Source of the DNA: Duganella callida
GTDB lineage: Bacteria > Pseudomonadota > Gammaproteobacteria > Burkholderiales > Burkholderiaceae_D
Reading direction: 5' to 3'
DNA: 64,000 bases
Assembly: GCF_004614165.1 (NCBI RefSeq)
Contig: NZ_SPVG01000090.1
Location: 46,158-110,157, forward strand
In this document: piece after piece, positions 16,986 through 25,603 of the stretch
Layout of the letters: each line of letters starts with the position of its first letter
How positions within the stretch are numbered: the stretch's first letter is position 1
The notes under the pieces: generated by a model
What the model saw: the letters and a program-made list of their open reading frames with translations, nothing else
The model's database searches: none
What the model was told of the DNA's origin: nothing
Position numbers and translations under genes: made by a program

Positions 16986-17866
16986 TGATCCACCAGCAGG
17001 GCCACGAACAGCAGGCCCAGGTACATGATCGACCAGGCGAACGCCTTGCGCGCGATCAGGTCGGTGTAGTGGCGGTAGATTTTCCACGCGTGATGCAGGA
17101 ACACCACGTTCAGGATGATGGCGCTGACCAGGTAGATCAGCCCGCTCATGCGCACCGCGTACGGCATCAGCGTGGTGGCCGCCAGCGCGATCGAATACAG
17201 CCAGACGTGGAACTGGGTGAACTGCATGCCGTGCGTGACCGGCAGCATCGGCAGGCCGGACTTGGCGTAATCGTCGCGGCGGTACAGCGCCAGCGCCCAG
17301 AAGTGAGGCGGCGTCCAGACGAAGATGATCAGCACCAGCAGCCAGGCTTCCATCGGCACGTCGTTGGCGACGGCGGCCCAGCCCAGCGCCGGCGGCATCG
17401 CGCCCGACAGCCCGCCGATCACGATGTTCTGCGGCGTCGACGGCTTGAGGATCATGGTGTAGATGATGGCGTAACCAAGGAAGGTGATAAAGGTCAGCCA
17501 CATGGTCAGCGGATTGACCAGCGTGTACAGCACCCACATGCCGGCGCCGCCGATCACCAGCGCGAACACCACGGTTTCCCACACGCTGATGTCGCCCAGC
17601 GCCATCGGCCGGCGCGCGGTGCGCGCCATGCGCGCGTCGATCTCGCGCTCGGCCAGGCAGTTGACGGCAAACGCCGCGCCGGTCAGCAGCCAGATGCCGA
17701 CGGTCGAGTACAGCACCAGCCGCCAGTCCGGCAAGCCGTCCGGTGTGGCCAGGAACATGCCGATCACGGCACAAAATACCGCCAGCTGGGTCACGCGCGG
17801 TTTGGTCAACGCCCAGTACTGCGCAACGCGGCTGGACGATTTGGAAGTCATGGTCTGGGTAGTCAT
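16970..17866 (-). CDS. cyoE: Protoheme IX farnesyltransferase (haem O synthase)
   Basis: The 298-residue UbiA-superfamily membrane enzyme transfers a farnesyl group to haem B to make haem O, the precursor of the haem A used by the oxidase encoded upstream. Family motifs are [15 protein letters not shown] at the N-terminus, [19 protein letters not shown] (first Asp-rich loop) and [19 protein letters not shown]. It is the last gene of the surf1-SCO-ctaA-cyoE unit, 14 bases after ctaA. The 3' end overlaps the convergent binding-protein gene. It is also called ctaB. Confidence 0.95.
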   Translation of the reverse strand: MTTQTMTSKSSSRVAQYWALTKPRVTQLAVFCAVIGMFLATPDGLPDWRLVLYSTVGIWLLTGAAFAVNCLAEREIDARMARTARRPMALGDISVWETVVFALVIGGAGMWVLYTLVNPLTMWLTFITFLGYAIIYTMILKPSTPQNIVIGGLSGAMPPALGWAAVANDVPMEAWLLVLIIFVWTPPHFWALALYRRDDYAKSGLPMLPVTHGMQFTQFHVWLYSIALAATTLMPYAVRMSGLIYLVSAIILNVVFLHHAWKIYRHYTDLIARKAFAWSIMYLGLLFVALLVDHYFKI

Positions 17867-17880
17867 CAGCGAAACTTGTG

Positions 17881-19038
17881 TCAGTGCCGTACCGTCGACG
17901 CGGGGGGATGCGAGGCGCTCGACGCTGCCTTTTTTGCAAGGTCGTGCTGGTACTTAGCCTTGTAGTTTAACACGGTCAGCAGCAGGACGAGCAGCGCTGC
18001 CCCGGCGTTGTGCAATACCGCGATCGTCAGCGGGAAGCTGAGGAAGATGGTGGCGATGCCGGTGGCGATCTGCACGCATAACGTCATGACAATGTTGCGC
18101 GCCGTTTTGTGCAGCGCCTGGTGATCCCAGGCGCGCCAGGCGGTATAGCCGGCCGCCAGCGCCACGATCAGGCCGACATTGCGGTGGGTCCAATGGATGG
18201 CGGTCAGCGCCGAGAACGGCAAGTAATGGCCCGCGGCCGTCTTGCCCAGCTCGCGCCACAGCGTGAAGCCGTGCTCGAAATCCATGTCCGGGATCAGCTT
18301 GCCGCCGCACAGCGGAAAGTCGGTGCAGGCCAGCGTGGCGTAGTTGGTGCTGGTCCAGCCGCCCAGTGCCAGCTGCACCAGCAGCAGCAGGCCCGACACC
18401 AGCGCCAGGATGCGGATATTGCGCATGGCCGGCGGCGAGGCGCTGACCACCGAACGCACCGGCGCGATCAGCTGGTTCTGACGGCCGCCATACCAGGCCA
18501 GGATCGCCAGCAAGCCCAGGCCCAGCAACAGATGGGTGGTGACGATCACCGGCTGCAGCTTGAGGGTCACGGTCCAGGCGCCGAACGCGCCCTGCAGGCA
18601 AACGAAGAAGAACAAAAAGGTCGGCAGCCACGGCGCGTACTCGACGCGCCTGGTCCTGATCCATTGATACCAGGACTGCGCCATCATGGCCACGATCAGG
18701 ATGCCGATGGTCATGGCCAGGTAGCGGTGGATCATCTCGATCCACGCCTTGAACACCGTGACCGGACCGGTCGGCATCAGGCTTTCGGCGGCGACGATCT
18801 GCTCATGCGCCAGGAAAGGATTGGCGGCGCCGTAGCAGCCCGGCCAGTCCGGGCAGCCGAGGCCGGAATCGGTCAGGCGGGTAAACGCGCCGAACACGAT
18901 CAGGTCGAAGGTCAGGAACACGCTGACCCAGACCAGCTTGCGGTATTTGTTGGCGTCCGACGAGGTCCAGACGATGGATGCCGGCAGCAGCGCGATCAGC
19001 AGCGCCGTGATGGCCATTTGAGCGAGGGTCAGATGCAT
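17881..19038 (-). CDS. ctaA: Haem A synthase (COX15/CtaA)
   Basis: This eight-helix membrane monooxygenase of about 385 residues oxidises haem O to haem A. Conserved His-containing helices are visible: [51 protein letters not shown] and [16 protein letters not shown]. An extracellular Cys pair occurs in [12 protein letters not shown] and again in [12 protein letters not shown] start at MHLTLAQM (19038), five bases after the SCO-like gene stop, because the upstream reading is shadow sequence. It works directly before CyoE's product in haem A synthesis. Confidence 0.95.
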   Translation of the reverse strand: MHLTLAQMAITALLIALLPASIVWTSSDANKYRKLVWVSVFLTFDLIVFGAFTRLTDSGLGCPDWPGCYGAANPFLAHEQIVAAESLMPTGPVTVFKAWIEMIHRYLAMTIGILIVAMMAQSWYQWIRTRRVEYAPWLPTFLFFFVCLQGAFGAWTVTLKLQPVIVTTHLLLGLGLLAILAWYGGRQNQLIAPVRSVVSASPPAMRNIRILALVSGLLLLVQLALGGWTSTNYATLACTDFPLCGGKLIPDMDFEHGFTLWRELGKTAAGHYLPFSALTAIHWTHRNVGLIVALAAGYTAWRAWDHQALHKTARNIVMTLCVQIATGIATIFLSFPLTIAVLHNAGAALLVLLLTVLNYKAKYQHDLAKKAASSASHPPASTVRH

Positions 19039-19043
19039 AACAG

Positions 19044-19664
19044 TCAACCTATGGCCGAAGCCTTCAACAATTTGGCGATATCCTTGTGGACCCGCTTGAC
19101 CTTCTCGATGTCGCTGGACACCGCACCTTTCGGGAAGCGCATCATCAGGTTGCCCAGCGGATCGATCAGGTACACGTGATCGGACGCGCGATCGGCCACG
19201 CCGGGCTCCAGTGGCAGCCACTTCTCCAGCACCGGCGCCGGCGCGCGCAACATGCGCGTGCCGTCATTCACGCGCAGCAGCATGGTGTCCAGCGGCTGCG
19301 CGTCGGTGATCAGCCACACGCGTTCGATGCGCTCCATCTCCTTGCCCTGCATGGTGCGCAGCTGGCGCATGGCGAACAGCTGATCCTGGCACTCCTGTTG
19401 GCAATCCGATGGCCCCACCTTCAGCATAATCCATTTGCCCTTGAAATCCTCCAGCTTTGCGGGCTGGCCGTCCAAGGTGGTGCTGTGCATGGCCGGGATC
19501 GGATACTGGCGCGGATCGATCAGCGCGCCGTAATTGGTCTGTCCGCCCTTGGGCTTGATCACATAGTAGGTGAAATACGAGGCGATCAGCGGCGCGGCGC
19601 ATACCGCCAGCACCGCGATCAGCTTCCAGCGGCCACGGGCAGTTTGATTATTTGGCTTTTCCAC
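19044..19664 (-). CDS. Membrane-anchored SCO-like protein
   Basis: The 206-residue protein has one N-terminal transmembrane helix (about residues 14-36) and a thioredoxin-like domain. A CxxxC pair occurs in GPSDCQQECQDQ, and a His precedes VYLIDPLGN, the same pattern as SCO copper chaperones, although overall similarity looks low. By context between surf1 and ctaA it probably helps assemble the CuA centre or handles thiols at the oxidase. Databases often give such genes vague or misleading oxidase-subunit names. It overlaps surf1 by 17 bases and precedes ctaA by five. Confidence 0.75.
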   Translation of the reverse strand: MEKPNNQTARGRWKLIAVLAVCAAPLIASYFTYYVIKPKGGQTNYGALIDPRQYPIPAMHSTTLDGQPAKLEDFKGKWIMLKVGPSDCQQECQDQLFAMRQLRTMQGKEMERIERVWLITDAQPLDTMLLRVNDGTRMLRAPAPVLEKWLPLEPGVADRASDHVYLIDPLGNLMMRFPKGAVSSDIEKVKRVHKDIAKLLKASAIG

Positions 19665-20373
19665 GTCTGAATCCGTTTGCTACAAAAAAGATAACCGCCA
19701 TCGCCGACAGTGCATACCACTGGAAGGCATAGCCCTGATGTTTTTCCACGCCCAGCGCCGGCGCCGGCCAGTCGCGCACCATCCGCACCTCGTCGCCGGC
19801 AGGCTGGGCCGGCGCGCCCTGCTCGATCACGAACGGCTGCATGGCCAGGCCGCTGTCCTTGGCCAGCTGCAGCGGGTCGGCGTTCTGCACGATGGCGCCC
19901 GGCGCCAGCGGCGGCGCGCTGCCCAGCTCCATCACGTGGCCGGCGCTGAGGCGGGCCGTGCCCTGCAGTGTCACCAGCCCTTGCGGCGTCGCGTACGATG
20001 GCAGCTTGTCGCGCACCGCCGGATCGCGCGGCAGCCAGCCGCGCGCCACCAGCACGTGCATGGCCGATCCCGATATTTTAAACGGCATCAGTAAATAAAA
20101 CCCGGCGCGGCCCTGATACGGGCGATTGTCCAGATAGATGGGCCAGCCGCGCACGAACTCGCCCGTGACCGTCACGCGGCGGAAGGCGGCGGCATCGGCC
20201 GCCAGCGGCTTGCCGTCCAACACCAGCGGCGTGGCGGCGCTGCTCTGCGCCAGCTTGGCCTGCAGGGTCAGCTTTTCCACGGCGCGGCGGGTCTGCCAGT
20301 TGCCCAGCTGTATGCCGAGCGTAACCACCAGCACGGTGGCCACGAAAGGAATCAATTTAAAGCGGAACACCAT
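19648..20373 (-). CDS. SURF1-family oxidase assembly protein
   Basis: The 241-residue protein has the SURF1 layout: an N-terminal helix (FRFKLIPFVATVLVVTLGIQ), LGNWQTRRAVEK, a periplasmic domain with RRVTVTGEFV and YLDNRPYQGRAGFYLLMPF, and a C-terminal helix containing HQGYAFQWYALSAMAVIFFV. SURF1 assists insertion of haem A into subunit I. The start MVFRFKL (20373) has GAGG about ten bases upstream; the longer open frame is not coding. It leads the surf1-SCO-ctaA-cyoE unit and is divergent from the DUF2909 gene. Confidence 0.92.
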   Translation of the reverse strand: MVFRFKLIPFVATVLVVTLGIQLGNWQTRRAVEKLTLQAKLAQSSAATPLVLDGKPLAADAAAFRRVTVTGEFVRGWPIYLDNRPYQGRAGFYLLMPFKISGSAMHVLVARGWLPRDPAVRDKLPSYATPQGLVTLQGTARLSAGHVMELGSAPPLAPGAIVQNADPLQLAKDSGLAMQPFVIEQGAPAQPAGDEVRMVRDWPAPALGVEKHQGYAFQWYALSAMAVIFFVANGFRRGKAK

Positions 20374-20412
20374 TACAATGGAACCTCGATCAAACCGCCA
20401 CTCCCATCTGAC

Positions 20413-20616
20413 ATGAAATTTGTCGTCGCCATCGCGTTCATCCTGATCCTCGGCAGCCTGGGCATGGCGCTGTTCTTCCTGATGCGCGACAAGGGCCGCA
20501 GCAACAACACGGTGCGTGCGCTGGCCGTGCGGGTGGCCTTGTCCATCACCCTTTTCCTGCTGATCCTGCTGGCCTACCGCATGGGCTATATCCACCCTAC
20601 CGGCATCCGAGTCTGA
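20413..20616 (+). CDS. DUF2909-type twin transmembrane protein
   Basis: A 67-residue protein made of two hydrophobic helices (about residues 3-23 and 38-58) joined by a short basic loop (RDKGRSNNTVRALAVR). It resembles the small DUF2909 proteins that lie within betaproteobacterial cytochrome oxidase clusters. It is the only plus-strand gene in the respiratory block and is divergent from surf1, 40 bases between starts. Function unknown; an accessory oxidase role is suggested by position only. Confidence 0.75.
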   Translation: MKFVVAIAFILILGSLGMALFFLMRDKGRSNNTVRALAVRVALSITLFLLILLAYRMGYIHPTGIRV

Positions 20617-20640
20617 ATCAAAACAAGATCCCTACAAAGA

Positions 20641-20674
20641 AAAAGCCGCAGCGGGAGCGCCCGCATGCGGCTTT
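20641..20674. terminator. Terminator between coxC and the DUF2909 gene
   Basis: A stem AAAGCCGCA / TGCGGCTTT (20642-20650 with 20666-20674) encloses a second stem GCGGG / CCCGC. On the minus strand it is followed by TTTTTCTTT-type sequence, so it ends the coxBAC operon. It may also work on the plus strand for the small DUF2909 gene. Confidence 0.8.
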
Positions 20675-20692
20675 CGAGCAGATGATACGCGC

Positions 20693-21553
20693 TTACAGCC
20701 AGTACACCACGACGTACAGGCCGAGCCAGACCACGTCCACAAAGTGCCAGTACCAGGCCGCGCCCTCGAACGCAAAGTGATGGTCGGGCGTGAAATGGCC
20801 CTTGAGCACGCGGTACAGCACCACCGACAGCATGATCGCGCCCATGGTCACGTGGAAGCCGTGGAAACCGGTCAGCATGAAGAAGGTCGAGCCGTAGATG
20901 CCCGAGGTCAGCTTCAGATTCAGCTCGGTGTAGGCGTGGTGGTATTCATACGCCTGGAAGCCCATGAAGATGGCGCCCAGCAGAATCGTCAGGAACAGGA
21001 AGATGGCCGTTTGCGCGCGGTGGCCGGCGCGCAGCGCGTGGTGGGCGATGGTCAGCGTCACACCCGAGGTCAGCAGCAGCGCGGTGTTGATGGTCGGGAT
21101 GGGGAACGGCCCCATGGTGTGGAATTCCTGCACCGTGCCGGCCGGCGTGGCGCCGCCCCATGCCGGCACGAAGTCCGGCCAGATGAATTTGTGATCGAGG
21201 TCGCCCAGCCACGGCATCGAGATCGAACGCGCATAGAACAGCGCGCCGAAGAACGCGCCGAAGAACATCACCTCGGAAAAGATGAACCAGCTCATCGACC
21301 AGCGGTAGGAATGGTCGATGCGCTGGCTGTACAAGCCGCCCTCCGACTCCTTGATCGCATCGCCGAACCAGAAATACAGCACGGTGATGGTGCCGAGGAT
21401 GCCGATGATGTTGGCCGCCGGCCCCCACGACACGTCGTTGACCCAGGCCGACGCCCCGATCATGGTCACCAGCATGGACAAGCCGGCCATCAGCGGCCAG
21501 CGCGAAGGCCCCGGCACGAAATAATACGGTGCTGCGGCATTTTGTGAACTCAT
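20693..21553 (-). CDS. coxC: Cytochrome c oxidase subunit III
   Basis: The 286-residue, seven-helix subunit III stabilises the oxidase core. Typical segments are PYYFVPGPSRWPLMAGLSML, SMSWFIFSEVMFFGAFFGAL, TINTALLLTSGVTLTIAHHA, GFHGFHVTMGAIML and the end AAWYWHFVDVVWLGLYVVVY. I start at MSSQ (21553), with GGAG six bases upstream; the ATG two codons earlier touches the ribosome site. It closes the minus-strand cox operon before the terminator at 20641-20674. Confidence 0.96.
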   Translation of the reverse strand: MSSQNAAAPYYFVPGPSRWPLMAGLSMLVTMIGASAWVNDVSWGPAANIIGILGTITVLYFWFGDAIKESEGGLYSQRIDHSYRWSMSWFIFSEVMFFGAFFGALFYARSISMPWLGDLDHKFIWPDFVPAWGGATPAGTVQEFHTMGPFPIPTINTALLLTSGVTLTIAHHALRAGHRAQTAIFLFLTILLGAIFMGFQAYEYHHAYTELNLKLTSGIYGSTFFMLTGFHGFHVTMGAIMLSVVLYRVLKGHFTPDHHFAFEGAAWYWHFVDVVWLGLYVVVYWL

Positions 21554-21571
21554 CTTCATCTCCCTGTCTAC

Positions 21572-21769
21572 TTATTTAGCTACGACGAATTTGACGACCG
21601 TGATCAGCAGCCCGATGAACACCGCCACCGCCAGCAAGGCCGCGATGATGATGTGGACCGGGTTCAGCCCGCGCTGGTCCTGATCGAAATCGCTCCTGCG
21701 GCGCAGGCCGACGAATGACCACAGCACGGCCTTCAGCGAATACAGAAAGCCTGGCTTTTTCCGGTCCAT
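21572..21769 (-). CDS. DUF2970 small membrane protein of the cox operon
   Basis: A 65-residue protein with a soluble N-terminal part (FLYSLKAVLWSFVGLRRRSD) and one C-terminal membrane helix (HIIIAALLAVAVFIGLLITV). The FVGLRRRSD-type stretch is typical of DUF2970, found between cox11 and subunit III genes in betaproteobacteria. It starts one base after the cox11 stop codon. Role unknown; conserved position suggests oxidase biogenesis. Confidence 0.82.
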   Translation of the reverse strand: MDRKKPGFLYSLKAVLWSFVGLRRRSDFDQDQRGLNPVHIIIAALLAVAVFIGLLITVVKFVVAK

Positions 21770-21770
21770 G

Positions 21771-22310
21771 TTATTGGGCCGCCGTTTTGACCAGGCCGCC
21801 GCCCACCTCGAAGAAGGTGTACGACAGCGTGATCGTTTTCACATCCCTGGGCAGTTTCGGATCGATGTAGAACACCACCGGCATCTGCCGCGCTTCGTTC
21901 GGCTTCAAGGTTTGCTGGTTGAAGCAGAAGCACTCCACCTTCTTAAAATACTGCATCGCGTTTTGCGGCGCGTAACTCGGAATCGCCTGCGCGTTCATCT
22001 CGCGCGGCTGGGTGTTGACCACCTCGTAGGTCACCGTGGTCAGCTCGCCCGGATGCACGCTCAGGCTGCTGACCGTGGGGCGGAAGCGCCACGGTCCCTG
22101 CGCATTGCCGTCGAACTCGATGGTCACGTCGCGGCTCTTGTCGACCTGGGTGTTGCCGTCCACCGCCACCGTGCCATCCTTCTGCGTCAGGATGTTCAGG
22201 CCCAGCGCCTCGCAGATCTGGCGGTAGAACGGATTCAGCGCATAGGCGAAGCCGAACATCGCCACCGCGATGACGATCAGCTTGCCCAGCAGTTGGCGGT
22301 TTTCACCCAT
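21771..22310 (-). CDS. ctaG: Cox11/CtaG copper chaperone
   Basis: This 179-residue protein is anchored by one N-terminal helix (KLIVIAVAMFGFAYALNPFY) and has an immunoglobulin-like periplasmic domain. It delivers copper to CuB of subunit I. The copper-binding CFCF is in KKVECFCFNQQTL. PTVSSLSVHPGELTTVTYEV and the C-terminal TLSYTFFEV are family signatures. The start codon lies one base after the stop of the 35-residue small gene, and the stop one base before the DUF2970 start. Confidence 0.95.
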   Translation of the reverse strand: MGENRQLLGKLIVIAVAMFGFAYALNPFYRQICEALGLNILTQKDGTVAVDGNTQVDKSRDVTIEFDGNAQGPWRFRPTVSSLSVHPGELTTVTYEVVNTQPREMNAQAIPSYAPQNAMQYFKKVECFCFNQQTLKPNEARQMPVVFYIDPKLPRDVKTITLSYTFFEVGGGLVKTAAQ

Positions 22311-22311
22311 G

Positions 22312-22419
22312 TCAGCTCAGCCAGATGCGCTTGACGAACACCGAGGCGAAAAAGAACACCACCAGCGCCAGCAACAGCAAGGCGGTACGCAGGTTGTTCG
22401 GCTTCTTGTGCCCGTTCAT
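22312..22419 (-). CDS. Cytochrome oxidase small assembly protein (35 residues)
   Basis: A very short gene fills the gap between coxA and cox11. The product begins MNGHKKPNNLRTALLLLALV, continues through a hydrophobic stretch rich in Val and Phe, and ends VFVKRIWLS. It is a single-helix membrane protein with a basic N-terminus and a KRIW tail. Its ATG begins two bases after the coxA stop and its stop is one base before the cox11 start, so it is tightly embedded in the operon. Similar 35-40 residue proteins occur at this place in betaproteobacterial cox clusters. It falls below common length cut-offs and is easily missed. Confidence 0.8.
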   Translation of the reverse strand: MNGHKKPNNLRTALLLLALVVFFFASVFVKRIWLS

Positions 22420-22421
22420 GA

Positions 22422-24017
22422 TCACTTGAACTGCGGCGGGGTTTCAAACGTGTGGAACGGCGCCGGCGACGGCACGGTCCACTCCAGGCCCTCGGCGCCA
22501 TCCCATGGCTTGGCTTCCGCCTGCTTGCCGCCGCGGATGGTCGGCAGGATCACAAAGAACAGGAAGAACACCTGCGACAGGCCGAAACCGAAGGCGCCGA
22601 TCGAGGCCACCATGTTGAAGTCGGTGAACTGCGCCGAGTAGTCGGCGTAGCGGCGCGGCATGCCGGCCAGGCCCAGGAAGTGCATCGGGAAGAAGGTCAC
22701 GTTGAAGGTGATCAGCGAAGCCCAGAAGTGGATCTTGCCCATGGTCTCGTTGTACATGTGGCCGGTCCATTTCGGCGACCAGTAGTAGAAACCGGCGAAC
22801 AGCGCGAACAGCGAGCCGGCTACCAGCACGTAGTGGAAGTGCGCCACCACGTAGTAGGTATCCTGCAGCTGGATGTCGATCGGCGTCACCGCCAGGATCA
22901 GGCCAGTGAAGCCGCCGATGGTGAACACGAAGATGAAGCCGACCGCGAACAGCATCGGCGTCTCGAACGTCATCGAACCGCGCCACATGGTGGCGATCCA
23001 GTTGAACACCTTCACGCCGGTCGGCACCGCGATCAGCATGGTGGCGTACATGAAGAACAGCTGCGAGGTCACCGGCATGCCGGTGGTGAACATATGGTGC
23101 GCCCAGACGATGAACGACAGGATCGCGATCGAGGCGGTGGCGTACACCATCGAGGCGTAGCCGAACAGCTGCTTGCGCGCGAACGCCGGCAGGATCTGCG
23201 AGACGATGCCGAACGCCGGCAGAATCATGATGTACACCTCGGGGTGGCCGAAGAACCAGAAGATGTGCTGGTACATCACCGGGTCGCCGCCGGCGGCCGC
23301 GTTGAAGAAGCTGGTGCCGAAGTGGCGGTCGGTCAGCGTCATGGTGATGGCGCCGGCCAGCACCGGCATCACGGCGATCAGCAGGTAGGCGGTGATCAGC
23401 CAGGTCCAGCAGAACATCGGCATCTTCATCAAGGTCATGCCGGGGGCGCGCATGTTGAGGATGGTGACGATGATGTTGATCGAGCCCATGATCGACGAGG
23501 CGCCCATCAGGTGCATGGCGAAGATGGCCATGTCCATGCCCGGTCCCATCTGGGTCGACAGCGGCGCGTACAGGGTCCAGCCGGCCGCCGTGGCGCCGCC
23601 CGGCACCAGGAACGAGGTGGCCAGCAGGATCGCCGCCGGCGGCAGCAGCCAGAACGAGAAGTTGTTCATGCGCGCGAACGCCATGTCGGAGGCGCCGATC
23701 TGCAGCGGAATCATCCAGTTGGCGAAGCCGACGAAGGCCGGCATGATGGCGCCGAACACCATCACCAGGCCGTGCATGGTGGTCAGCTGGTTGAAGAATT
23801 CAGGCTGGAAGAACTGCAGGCCGGGCTTGAACAGCTCGGTGCGTATCATCAGCGCCAGCACGCCGCCGGACAGCAGCATGATGAACGAGAACCACAGGTA
23901 CAGGGTGCCGATGTCCTTGTGGTTGGTGGCAAACAGCCAGCGCGCGAAGCCGTGCGGATGATCGTGGGCATGATCATGTCCGTGGTCGTGGCCGTGATCC
24001 AAAGTAGTTGTGCTCAT
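22422..24017 (-). CDS. ctaD: Cytochrome c oxidase subunit I
   Basis: The 531-residue catalytic subunit carries haem a, haem a3 and CuB and reduces oxygen while pumping protons. Ligand regions are intact: [39 protein letters not shown] (CuB His and cross-linked Tyr), [40 protein letters not shown] is also typical. The N-terminus is unusually His-rich ([17 protein letters not shown]), a feature that could bind metal. It is encoded 15 bases after coxB and is followed by the 35-residue gene and cox11. Confidence 0.97.
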   Translation of the reverse strand: MSTTTLDHGHDHGHDHAHDHPHGFARWLFATNHKDIGTLYLWFSFIMLLSGGVLALMIRTELFKPGLQFFQPEFFNQLTTMHGLVMVFGAIMPAFVGFANWMIPLQIGASDMAFARMNNFSFWLLPPAAILLATSFLVPGGATAAGWTLYAPLSTQMGPGMDMAIFAMHLMGASSIMGSINIIVTILNMRAPGMTLMKMPMFCWTWLITAYLLIAVMPVLAGAITMTLTDRHFGTSFFNAAAGGDPVMYQHIFWFFGHPEVYIMILPAFGIVSQILPAFARKQLFGYASMVYATASIAILSFIVWAHHMFTTGMPVTSQLFFMYATMLIAVPTGVKVFNWIATMWRGSMTFETPMLFAVGFIFVFTIGGFTGLILAVTPIDIQLQDTYYVVAHFHYVLVAGSLFALFAGFYYWSPKWTGHMYNETMGKIHFWASLITFNVTFFPMHFLGLAGMPRRYADYSAQFTDFNMVASIGAFGFGLSQVFFLFFVILPTIRGGKQAEAKPWDGAEGLEWTVPSPAPFHTFETPPQFK

Positions 24018-24032
24018 TTGTAACGCTCCTGA

Positions 24033-25265
24033 TTACTTACGTGCAGCCACGACTTCAGCTGGTTGAACGATGTTTTCGGCAGCCTTGTTCGACCAGCTAT
24101 TGCGGGTAAAGGTGATGACGGCCGCGATATCCGTATCCGACAATTGCTTCCATGCTGGCATCTCGGCGGGATACTTCCCGCTCTTCTTGCCGTTCAGCAG
24201 AACGTGGATCTGTTCCGCCTTGGGACCATTCACCACCGGCGAACCGTCCAGCGCGGCGAAGGCGTTCGGCACGCCCTTGCCGGTCGGCTGGTGGCACACC
24301 ACGCAGTTGGTGTTGTAGACTTTTTCGCCCTTGGTTTTCAGCTCGTCGATGGTCCAGGTCTTGTTCGGATCATCGGCCAGCGCGGCCATTTCCTTCTTCT
24401 TGCCGTCGACCCAGGTCTTGTACTCGGCATCGGTGACCACGCGCACCACGATCGGCATGAAGGCATGCTCCTTGCCGCACAGCTCGGAGCAATAGCCGCG
24501 GAACACGCCGGTGTGCTCGGCCTTGAACCAGGTGTCGCGCACGAAACCGGGAATCGCATCCTGCTTGACGGCGAAGGCCGGAATCGACCACGAGTGGATC
24601 ACGTCATTGGCGGTGGTGATCAGGCGGATCTTGCGGTGCACCGGCACCACCACCTCGTTATCGACTTCCATCAGATAATTGTCGCCGCGCTTCTCGGTCG
24701 GCTCGAAGCCCGGTGCGCCCACCTGCGCGCGCGGGGTGGACAGGTTGGACAGGAAGGAAATGCCCTCGCCCTCGCCCTTCAGGTAATCGTAGCCCCACTT
24801 CCACTGCATGCCGGTGACCTTGATGGTGATGTCGGCATTCGAGGTATCCTTCATGCCGACCACCGTGCGGGTGGCGGGCAGCGCCATGCCGATCACGATC
24901 AGGAACGGCACGATGGTCCAGGCCACCTCGACGGCGGTGGATTCATGGAAGGTGGCCGGCTTGTGGCCCAGCGAGCGGCGATGCTTGAAGATGGAATAAA
25001 ACATCACGCCGAACACGGCGATGAAGATGACCAGGCAGACGCCCATCATCCAGTTGTGCAGGCTGTACACTTCGGAAGCGATCTGGGTGGCGGGAGGTTG
25101 CAGCGTGAGTTCGCCGGCCTGAGGTCCGCCGGTGCCGCCCGTCGCGGCTGCATATGTGCCCACTGCGGTCGTGCCTGTTGCGGTGTCAGCTGCCCACGCT
25201 GGAAGACCGGCCGCCAGCAAGGCCAGCCCGAGCATCAACGCTTGAAGTCGCTTCGCATATGTCAT
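24033..25265 (-). CDS. ctaC: Cytochrome c oxidase subunit II with fused cytochrome c domain
   Basis: The 410-residue precursor has a signal peptide (LLAAGLPAWAA), two membrane helices, a cupredoxin CuA domain and a C-terminal class I cytochrome c. CuA ligands are in GYCSELCGKEHAFM and upstream in NDVIHSWSIPAF. The haem c motif is CVVCH (NTNCVVCHQPTGKG), with a likely Met ligand in PAEMPAWK. The fusion makes the enzyme caa3-like, able to take electrons from another cytochrome or directly. It is first in its operon, with a candidate promoter about 240 bases upstream. Confidence 0.96.
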   Translation of the reverse strand: MTYAKRLQALMLGLALLAAGLPAWAADTATGTTAVGTYAAATGGTGGPQAGELTLQPPATQIASEVYSLHNWMMGVCLVIFIAVFGVMFYSIFKHRRSLGHKPATFHESTAVEVAWTIVPFLIVIGMALPATRTVVGMKDTSNADITIKVTGMQWKWGYDYLKGEGEGISFLSNLSTPRAQVGAPGFEPTEKRGDNYLMEVDNEVVVPVHRKIRLITTANDVIHSWSIPAFAVKQDAIPGFVRDTWFKAEHTGVFRGYCSELCGKEHAFMPIVVRVVTDAEYKTWVDGKKKEMAALADDPNKTWTIDELKTKGEKVYNTNCVVCHQPTGKGVPNAFAALDGSPVVNGPKAEQIHVLLNGKKSGKYPAEMPAWKQLSDTDIAAVITFTRNSWSNKAAENIVQPAEVVAARK

Positions 25266-25603
25266 GTTTTCCCCAACTGCCCCAAGAAATTAAAATATTT
25301 TTTAACGTCTTAACCGGCTATCGGTGAACTGAACCGGCGACGCTCCTTAAACACACCCCACCCCGGCCGCCGCAACCTTCCGCGGAACAATACCGACGCT
25401 TGATTCTGCTTAATTCAACTGCTCGTTCGTGCTCGATGTAACCTGAGTTTGCCGGAGGTCGCTGTTTTGTGGCTGGCGACGTGACATGCTGGCAAAGTTA
25501 GTGATTGATTATATAGAACAAAAACGTAGCACATCAAGAAATAAACTATTTCGCAACTGTGTTGTTGCCACGGGCTCTACGCCGCATGGCAACATGAAAT
25601 CCA
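25266..25603. other. Intergenic region upstream of the cox operon
   Basis: A 338-base AT-richer stretch between coxB and the methyltransferase gene. It holds a candidate minus-strand promoter at 25508-25537 and, near the methyltransferase stop, an inverted repeat GTTGCCA / TGGCAAC (25562-25591) without a clear T run. I see no open frame of coding quality. The long untranslated leader implied for coxB could carry regulation. Confidence 0.6.
25508..25537 (-). promoter_or_regulatory. Candidate promoter of the cox operon
   Basis: On the minus strand TTGATG (25532-25537) and a perfect TATAAT (25508-25513) are separated by 18 bases. Transcription would start near 25500 and give a leader of about 235 bases before coxB. 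Confidence 0.5.

Noticed and set aside
19044-19664. Naming the gene a cytochrome c oxidase subunit
   Set aside because: It has a single helix and a thioredoxin-like CxxxC domain, not subunit features.
25562-25591. Terminator after the BioC-like gene
   Set aside because: The GTTGCCA/TGGCAAC repeat has a long loop and no T tract on either strand, so I left it as an unexplained repeat.
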